A stretch of 11,019 nucleotides of DNA from Chloroflexia bacterium (GTDB lineage Bacteria; Chloroflexota; Chloroflexia; Thermomicrobiales; CFX8): assembly GCA_013696045.1 (NCBI GenBank), contig JACCZH010000198.1:1-11019 (forward strand). Reading direction: 5' to 3'. Below are positions 6,416 through 11,019 of the stretch, one piece after another. Position 1 is the stretch's first letter, and each line of letters starts with the position of its first letter. The notes beneath the pieces were generated by a model. The model ran no database searches and was not told the origin of the DNA. It was given only the letters and a program-made list of their open reading frames with translations. The translations under genes and the position numbers were made by a program.

Positions 6416-7201
6416 CTAGCGTTTGAACCGGCTCAGCAAGGCCCTGGGTTCGGGGCCCGTGAAAGTTATCTTGTCACGCCGCACCGCAGGGTGCGGTTCC
6501 GCGGCCCGGCTCTCAAACACACCCCGATGGCTAACTGGCATGATTCTGGCAATCTCGATCATCATCGCGTCGGAAAGCTCTTCCAGCGGCCAGCGCGACC
6601 CATCGGGCTTGTGCGTTTGAAGGTGGAACGGTTCGCCAAACAGGATCTTTGTACTCGGCCAGATACGGTCGCGTTTCTTCTGCTTCGCTCCGTTGCCCGG
6701 TAGATCTTCAGTGCCCAAAACCGCTATCGGAATAAGCGGAGCCCCACTATGCGTTGCGATCAAGCTTACGCCGGGAAACGCCTTCGTCAAGGCTCCCGTT
6801 ACCGAACGCGTCCCTTCGGGGAATACGACAACCAACCGGCCGTCACGCAGAATTTCGTCCGCCCTCCGCAATGCCGCCCGATCTGCCGTCCCGCGCCGCA
6901 CAGGGAAAGCGCCAGTCTTGATGGCAATCCAGCTCGCGACTGGAACTTTCCAGATCTCTTCCTTGGCCATGAAATGCGTCGGCCGGGGACAGGCGGCCAT
7001 CATCAGCACCGGATCGGCGTTGTGGACATGATTGCTGATCATGAGTGCGCCACCACTACGGGGAATGTTCTTCAGCCCATACACGCGCATTCTGAAGAGG
7101 ATTCGGAATAGCACCATGAAAAACACCTGCGCTACGAGGTAAATGACGTACTTCACGCGCCATTTGGAACCGTAGTTCAGGTTGAACAATGGGTCAATCA
7201 T
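6416..7201 (-). CDS. plsC: PlsC-family 1-acyl-sn-glycerol-3-phosphate acyltransferase
   Basis: The protein transfers a fatty acyl group to lysophosphatidic acid to make phosphatidic acid at the inner face of the membrane. It has 261 residues, with one hydrophobic segment at about 17-37. The catalytic HX4D box is H58 to D63 in SNHVHNADP; many homologues have Ser rather than His at residue 60. The glycerophosphate-binding FPEGTRS is at 127-133, and APLIPIAV at 154-161 is typical. The start is ATG 7201, which overlaps the cmk stop by 8 bases and has GGGAG 8 bases upstream. The frame continues upstream inside cmk (ATG 7222, TTG 7258), but those starts lack the usual pattern. The cmk-plsC order is common in bacteria. 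The last 30 residues are basic and poorly conserved. Exact acyl acceptor not shown by sequence. Confidence 0.92.
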   Translation of the reverse strand: MIDPLFNLNYGSKWRVKYVIYLVAQVFFMVLFRILFRMRVYGLKNIPRSGGALMISNHVHNADPVLMMAACPRPTHFMAKEEIWKVPVASWIAIKTGAFPVRRGTADRAALRRADEILRDGRLVVVFPEGTRSVTGALTKAFPGVSLIATHSGAPLIPIAVLGTEDLPGNGAKQKKRDRIWPSTKILFGEPFHLQTHKPDGSRWPLEELSDAMMIEIARIMPVSHRGVFESRAAEPHPAVRRDKITFTGPEPRALLSRFKR

Positions 7202-7934
7202 CGCTTGCGCTCCCAGCCTCATGTGTCTTCTCAAACTCGGCGACGATCCGCCGAGCAACCTCGCTGGCGGGAGTGCCGTCGGAGTCGATCACCAGCGCGT
7301 CCGCCGCCGGAGTCAACGGCGAGAGTGCCCTCTCGGAATCAATTTTGTCGCGGCGGGTCAGCGCCTCAACAACCGCGTCGAACGGCTGTTCCTTTCCGGC
7401 CGAAATCATCTCTTCGTGCCGCCGTCGCGCGCGCTCGTTCGGAGACGCCATGAGAAAAATCTTTAGATCCGCGTCTGGCAGAACCACTGTTCCGATGTCC
7501 CTCCCGACGACCACGACTCGTCCTGAACGGCCGATCCTGCGCTGTGGCTCAAGAAGGGCCATACGCACCTTCGGTAAAGCCGCGATCGGAGAAAGCAATC
7601 TGTCTACCTCTGGAGAGCGCAACTCCCAGGTCACGTCGCGTCCGCGCAAATACACGTCTAATTTGCGCCCGTCGGGCATCGATGGCGGACGCACGTCAAC
7701 GTCAATACTAGCCGCTATGCTGGCTAATGTCGTCTCATTGTCAGGCTCAATTCCGGCTTCTACGGCAAGCAACGTGACGGCCCGGTACAGGATGCCGGTG
7801 TCAAACACCACAGCATCAAGAGCTTGAGCCACCAAATCCGCAACAGTGCTCTTGCCAGCCGCAGCTGGACCGTCAATTGCGACCGTAAAGCGTTCAGGCA
7901 CGTTCGCTAGAGGAGCGATCTCAGACGTAGTCAT
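7194..7934 (-). CDS. cmk: Cmk, cytidylate (CMP/dCMP) kinase
   Basis: Cmk phosphorylates CMP and dCMP with ATP, feeding CTP and dCTP pools and phospholipid head-group synthesis. The protein has 246 residues, slightly longer than usual because of about 15 extra N-terminal residues. Motifs are the P-loop GPAAAGKST (22-30), DTGILYR (45-51), the CMP-binding region SPEVDRLLSPIAALPKVR (107-124), GRDIGTVVLPDADLKIFL (144-161) and the lid RRDKIDSER (194-202). The ATG at 7934 follows the rluB stop by 9 bases and has only a weak Shine-Dalgarno, so translation is probably coupled to rluB. plsC begins inside its last codons. All expected residues are present. Confidence 0.97.
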   Translation of the reverse strand: MTTSEIAPLANVPERFTVAIDGPAAAGKSTVADLVAQALDAVVFDTGILYRAVTLLAVEAGIEPDNETTLASIAASIDVDVRPPSMPDGRKLDVYLRGRDVTWELRSPEVDRLLSPIAALPKVRMALLEPQRRIGRSGRVVVVGRDIGTVVLPDADLKIFLMASPNERARRRHEEMISAGKEQPFDAVVEALTRRDKIDSERALSPLTPAADALVIDSDGTPASEVARRIVAEFEKTHEAGSASDD

Positions 7935-7943
7935 GCGGCAGGC

Positions 7944-8936
7944 TCACGATTGCCGGCCTTCCGGCTTGCGACGCCCGGGAGCGGGCTGTGGCGGTCGGCG
8001 GCCTGGTCGCGCTGACGAGGGCGGACCTGAAGGTCGGCTGCTGTCGCGTCCCGATGACGGTGGACCCGAAGGCCGTCCGCTGTCGCGTCCTCCTGGCGCG
8101 GCGCGCTGAGGCGGTCTGCGCGGACCGGCGGCTCCGGGCCTCCCTCCGGCCGCGGGACGGGCGGGTTTTGCGGCAGGTCGCGGTTCGAACTGCGACGGTA
8201 CGTGCTCGTACTCGTCCTCGTCGCCCAGGTGAACCGCCTCGCGCAGCTGCGCAAGCTCGCCACCCGTAAGATCTCGCCACGTTCCGCGCGAAATCGTGCC
8301 GAGATGCAGCGGACCAATCCGAACCCGAGCCAGCTTCAACACCGGATAGCCGACCACCTCAAACATGCGGCGCACAATCCGGTTGCGGCCCTCGTGCAAC
8401 GCGATGCGTACAACAGTTCCATCCTCAGTGATCTTGATCGGCTTTACCATAGTGGGTTTGGCTTGCTCCCCGTCGATCGTCACCCCGCGGCTGAGCCGGT
8501 CAAACACGGTTCGCGGAGGATGCCCATCCAGCAGCGCCTCGTACTCCTTTTCGATATTGAAGCTCGGATGCATCACCCGGTGCGCGACCTCACCATCGTT
8601 CGTGAAAAGCAACAGACCTTCGGTTGGACGGTCGAGCCTGCCAACCGGCAGCACCCGTTCACCAACATCAACCAGATCCATCACTGTGCGGCGGTCACGT
8701 TCATCCGAGGTCGTGGTGATATAGCCGCTCGGCTTGTTCAAAACGATGTAGCGCAGCCGCGGTGTGGGGATGATCTTGCCGTCAAGCTCGATCTTCTGGG
8801 CGCCAGGGTCAACTTTGACACCCATCTCGGTCACGACCTGGCCGTCGACGCGCACCCGGCCATCGCGAATCAGTTCCTCTGCCCGGCGGCGTGACGTTAG
8901 ACCACTCGCCGAGAGCACACGTTGTAATCGTTCCAT
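7944..8936 (-). CDS. rluB: RluB/RsuA-family 23S/16S rRNA pseudouridine synthase with a disordered basic tail
   Basis: These enzymes convert a specific uridine of rRNA to pseudouridine. The 330-residue protein begins with an S4 RNA-binding domain (ERLQRVLSASGLTSRRRAEELIRDGRV region, residues 2-60). The catalytic domain follows: LNKPSGYITT (66-75), GRLDRPTEGLLLFTNDG (99-115, catalytic Asp102), EKEYEALLDG (129-138) and EGRNRIVRRM (182-191). From about residue 250 the chain is Pro/Arg/Gly/Ser-rich and surely unstructured; it contains a 13-residue tandem repeat. The ATG at 8936 has AGGGAG 8 bases upstream. It is followed closely by cmk, as in many Gram-positive and Chloroflexota genomes. RluB (23S U2605) is more likely than RsuA from the synteny with cmk, but the target is not proved. 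Confidence 0.9.
   Translation of the reverse strand: MERLQRVLSASGLTSRRRAEELIRDGRVRVDGQVVTEMGVKVDPGAQKIELDGKIIPTPRLRYIVLNKPSGYITTTSDERDRRTVMDLVDVGERVLPVGRLDRPTEGLLLFTNDGEVAHRVMHPSFNIEKEYEALLDGHPPRTVFDRLSRGVTIDGEQAKPTMVKPIKITEDGTVVRIALHEGRNRIVRRMFEVVGYPVLKLARVRIGPLHLGTISRGTWRDLTGGELAQLREAVHLGDEDEYEHVPSQFEPRPAAKPARPAAGGRPGAAGPRRPPQRAAPGGRDSGRPSGPPSSGRDSSRPSGPPSSARPGRRPPQPAPGRRKPEGRQS
8013..8090 (-). repeat. Two imperfect 39-base tandem units in the rluB tail
   Basis: Residues 283-295 (GRDSGRPSGPPSS) and 296-308 (GRDSSRPSGPPSS) of the pseudouridine synthase are encoded by two adjacent 39-base units. The units differ at several silent positions (for example ggtcgg against ggccgt), so the duplication is not very recent, or the protein repeat is under selection. 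Such units tend to vary in copy number between strains. Confidence 0.75.
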
Positions 8937-8983
8937 TGAATGGTCTCCCTAGTTAAAAAAGCGAGGCTGATTCGAGGTGAACA

Positions 8984-10111
8984 TCAACCGGCGGGCTCCG
9001 TCGAATAGACCGGCAAGCGTAACACTTCCCGCTCAGCGGCTCGGAAAACGACAACTCCAGACTTGCCTCGCGGCGACCGGACATTACTTAATTGAAGCTC
9101 ATATGTCAGCGTTGCCGCCTGATCTGGCGTCATTGTGATTGTGCGCCTGATTGGAAACGCTAAACCCAGCCCGGCAAGCTCGTCAGTGGCGCCCAGAGAC
9201 GATGCCCCAACTCCCAGTGACACGAAGTTGTAGCGCTGCCCGACGGCGTCCAGGAGTGCTTGAGTATCGGCATAGCGATCCTGGCTGCCCATAATCACGG
9301 TGACGACCGTGTGATCCCCCATCCGCGTGACATTCACCAGACACTCACCGGCGACCTCTGTGGTGCCGGTCTTGATACCGAACGACTCACCATTGAGCAC
9401 CAACTGGTTTGTTGAAAAAAGATAGATCTCGCGTGCATTTGGCCCGCCCGCCGCAACAGTAATCTCTGGGGTCGCGACAATCTGCGCGAGCTCCCAGTCG
9501 TCCAGGACCTGCTCGGTTGCCCGGACCAGGTCTCTGGCGGCCATATACGAATCGTCGGCGTCGATCCCTACCGGATTCGAGAAGTGGGAGCCCAGCATCC
9601 CGTTCCGCACGCCATACGCATTCATCTCGTCAACAAAACGCCGCACCGGATCACCGGTTGCGGGATCAAGCCGCTGGCCCGCCGCCCGAGCCAGTGCCAG
9701 CGCCGCGTCACCGCCCGACGAAAGCAACGTACCGTACAGGAGAGCGCGCACCGTCACAATATCGCCCAGCTCAAGCCCCATTTTGGAATAATCCTCATCC
9801 AGGACCAGGTCGCGCTGATCGATGATGATCTCTTCGTCAAGGTTGAGAATTGCCCTGGCTACCAGCGCGGTGACGATCTTCACCGTACTCGCCGGGGCCA
9901 CGCTGGCATCACCGTCACGGTTGAAGAGTTGTAATCCGTTCGTCAGATCAACCGCGAGCGCCACCCGCGCCGTGATCTCGGGCGCTGGTTGAGCGGCGGC
10001 AGCTGGTCCCTCGGACGGCATCGCCGGGCGCGCGCTGACGATTACCGGTGACATACCGGCCATAAGCACGAGTCCAAGGAACAATGTGAAGACTGACTTG
10101 GCGATACTCAC
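8984..10111 (-). CDS. Exported D-alanyl-D-alanine carboxypeptidase (S11 family, penicillin-binding protein 5/6 type)
   Basis: This enzyme trims the terminal D-Ala of peptidoglycan stem peptides outside the membrane. The protein has an N-terminal signal peptide (SIAKS, hydrophobic FTLFLGLVLMAGM, then a likely cut near VSA-RP), followed by a short Ala/Pro linker. Active-site motifs from the GTG start are S75-T-V-K78, then SGG at 132-134 in the place of the usual SxN (often SGN), and K247-T-G249. The C-terminal domain ends without an evident membrane anchor. GTG 10111 is chosen because a GGA lies 7 bases upstream and the signal peptide then starts MSIAKS; TTG 10123, four codons upstream, is the alternative. 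It is the first gene of the minus-strand block and diverges from hisC. A gap of 47 bases separates it from rluB. It could also be a beta-lactamase-related hydrolase, but KTG and STVK favour S11. Confidence 0.9.
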   Translation of the reverse strand: MSIAKSVFTLFLGLVLMAGMSPVIVSARPAMPSEGPAAAAQPAPEITARVALAVDLTNGLQLFNRDGDASVAPASTVKIVTALVARAILNLDEEIIIDQRDLVLDEDYSKMGLELGDIVTVRALLYGTLLSSGGDAALALARAAGQRLDPATGDPVRRFVDEMNAYGVRNGMLGSHFSNPVGIDADDSYMAARDLVRATEQVLDDWELAQIVATPEITVAAGGPNAREIYLFSTNQLVLNGESFGIKTGTTEVAGECLVNVTRMGDHTVVTVIMGSQDRYADTQALLDAVGQRYNFVSLGVGASSLGATDELAGLGLAFPIRRTITMTPDQAATLTYELQLSNVRSPRGKSGVVVFRAAEREVLRLPVYSTEPAG

Positions 10112-10159
10112 CGGAAAATCCAAGAACCTGTCGCTAACCTGTGAATCAACACCTCTCGT

Positions 10160-10176
10160 GCCTCAAGTATAGAGGC
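10160..10176 (-). promoter_or_regulatory. Candidate dacA -10 box inside a short palindrome
   Basis: On the minus strand TATACT (10171-10166) matches the sigma-70 -10 consensus at 5 of 6 bases and lies about 55 bases before the carboxypeptidase GTG. It is flanked by the inverted repeat GCCTC (10160-10164) and GAGGC (10172-10176), which could be an operator. No good -35 hexamer was seen at the usual distance. Confidence 0.4.
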
Positions 10177-10179
10177 GCG

Positions 10180-10209
10180 TTGCCGCTTGGCGCGAACCGG
10201 TGTTACCCT
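10180..10209 (+). promoter_or_regulatory. Weak candidate promoter of hisC
   Basis: TTGCCG (10180-10185) and TACCCT (10204-10209) are spaced by 18 bases, giving a leader of about 40 bases before the hisC ATG. The match to consensus is partial (4/6 and 3/6). It lies on the opposite strand from, and close beside, the candidate promoter of the carboxypeptidase, so the two may share control. Confidence 0.3.
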
Positions 10210-10255
10210 ATGCGAATCGCGTTACGCTCTGGTTCTCATCATCGAGAGGTTCCGC

Positions 10256-11019
10256 ATGTCCGTCCCGTCAAATGCCGAACGGCTTGTGCGTCAGAAAATC
10301 AAAGATCTTACGCCTTACCATCCGGTTGAAGCGCCGGAGCATCTGGCAGCGCGGCTTGGCATGCCACTCGACAACATCGTCAAGCTCGACCAGAACGAGA
10401 ACCCGTATGGCTGCTCGCTCCTCGTTCAGGAAGCGCTGGCCAGCTTCGACCGCTACCACCACTATCCGGACGCCGATGCCCGCCGTGTCCGTCAACGTCT
10501 GGGACTCTACTGCGACACCAACCCGGAGCGTGTCATCGTTGGCGCGGGATCGGACGAGCTGATCGACGTCCTGCTGCTGACCCTGCTCGATCCGGCCGAC
10601 GAAGTGATTGTGCCTGCTCCAACCTTCGGATGGTACCGGGCCAGAACCGAGCTGTTTGGCGGGATCGTGCGCGAGGTTCAGCGTGGATCCGAATTTGAGC
10701 TGCCCATCGACACTATCATCGACAGCATCCACGAGCGCACCAAGCTCGTCTTTATTACTTCTCCCAACAACCCCACCGGCAACATCGCCAATGCGCAAGA
10801 GATTGTGCGGCTGCTGGAAACCGGCATCATCGTAGTCGTTGACGAAGCCTATTTCGAATTCTCCGGCAAAACGGTCCTGCCGCTTACCCGTGAGTTTGAC
10901 AATCTCATTGTCCTACGCACTTTCTCAAAATGGGCCGGGATCGCCGGGTTACGCTTCGGTTACGGGATCTTTCCAAGGTTTCTGGTGGACAGCATCCTGA
11001 AGGTGAAGTCTCCGTTCAC
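10256..11019 (+). CDS. hisC: HisC, histidinol-phosphate aminotransferase (3' end cut by window)
   Basis: HisC is a PLP enzyme that transfers an amino group from glutamate to imidazole-acetol phosphate in histidine synthesis. The 254 codons present cover the N-terminal arm and most of the large PLP domain. Typical stretches are VKLDQNENPYG (residues 42-52), HHYPDADARRVR (68-79), VGAGSDELID (95-104), PAPTFGWYR (120-128), SPNNPTGN (169-176), DEAYFEF (196-202, Asp196 contacts the PLP ring nitrogen) and TFSKWAGIAGLRFGYG (222-237, Lys225 forms the Schiff base). The ATG is preceded by GAGAGG with a 6-base spacer. It is the only plus-strand gene and diverges from the carboxypeptidase. About 100 residues are missing beyond the window end. 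A related class I/II aminotransferase is possible, but the motif set fits HisC well. Confidence 0.93.
   Translation, partial: MSVPSNAERLVRQKIKDLTPYHPVEAPEHLAARLGMPLDNIVKLDQNENPYGCSLLVQEALASFDRYHHYPDADARRVRQRLGLYCDTNPERVIVGAGSDELIDVLLLTLLDPADEVIVPAPTFGWYRARTELFGGIVREVQRGSEFELPIDTIIDSIHERTKLVFITSPNNPTGNIANAQEIVRLLETGIIVVVDEAYFEFSGKTVLPLTREFDNLIVLRTFSKWAGIAGLRFGYGIFPRFLVDSILKVKSPF

Noticed and set aside
7202..7258. Upstream starts of plsC at ATG 7222 and TTG 7258
   Set aside because: They lie inside cmk, and the ATG at 7201 has GGGAG at a good distance and overlaps the cmk stop in the way of coupled genes.
8202..8894. Plus-strand ORF of 230 codons opposite rluB
   Set aside because: It mirrors the codons of a well-supported pseudouridine synthase, and its translation shows no family motif.
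8937..8983. Intrinsic terminator after the carboxypeptidase (run of six T on the minus strand, 8955-8960)
   Set aside because: The bases before the T-run contain a direct repeat (CGAGG twice), not an inverted repeat, so no stable stem forms.
10268..10798. Minus-strand ORF of 176 codons opposite hisC
   Set aside because: Antisense to conserved HisC motifs; no own Shine-Dalgarno or domain seen.
1..11019. tRNA genes, CRISPR arrays, transposons or defence genes
   Set aside because: All gaps between genes were read and none holds a cloverleaf, spaced repeats, terminal inverted repeats or transposase motifs.

Overview
The window reads as ordinary bacterial chromosome with about 55-60 % GC by eye, densely packed and almost entirely coded on the minus strand. 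The gene mix points to Chloroflexota, perhaps a Thermomicrobia-like lineage. The clues are an MglA-type small GTPase with roadblock/LC7 proteins set among purine genes, an HflX with the WTHLSRQAMGG stretch, frequent TTG/GTG starts, and a cmk-plsC pair. This placement is inference from gene content, not from a marker gene. No tRNA, rRNA, CRISPR array, insertion sequence or phage gene was seen.

Layout, in minus-strand transcription order from the right: an exported D-Ala-D-Ala carboxypeptidase (8984-10111); an RluB-family pseudouridine synthase with a long disordered basic tail (7944-8936); cytidylate kinase cmk (7194-7934); a PlsC acyltransferase overlapping cmk by 8 bases (6416-7201); a divergent argininosuccinate-lyase-fold protein that has lost the catalytic signatures (4875-6374); ribosome-associated GTPase hflX (3439-4803, apparently starting at AUC); a small roadblock/LC7 protein (2923-3303); purM (1659-2717); a second, MglB-like roadblock protein (1055-1585); an MglA-like GTPase (462-1037); and the N-terminal quarter of purH (1-372), cut by the window edge. 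The only plus-strand gene is hisC (10256 to the window end), divergent from the carboxypeptidase across a 144-base promoter region.

How they fit together: purM and purH are two steps of IMP synthesis, and between them lie a roadblock protein and its probable partner MglA GTPase. The block therefore couples a purine nucleotide pathway with a GTP switch module. The right-hand block (carboxypeptidase, rluB, cmk, plsC) is a common housekeeping neighbourhood for envelope, rRNA modification, nucleotide and lipid genes.

The points most worth a second look are: (1) the ArgH-fold protein with eroded active-site motifs; (2) the probable AUC start of hflX behind a perfect AGGAGG, with a 12-codon upstream ORF ending inside that Shine-Dalgarno; (3) the roadblock/purM/roadblock/MglA/purH arrangement. 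No defence or mobile system was found.
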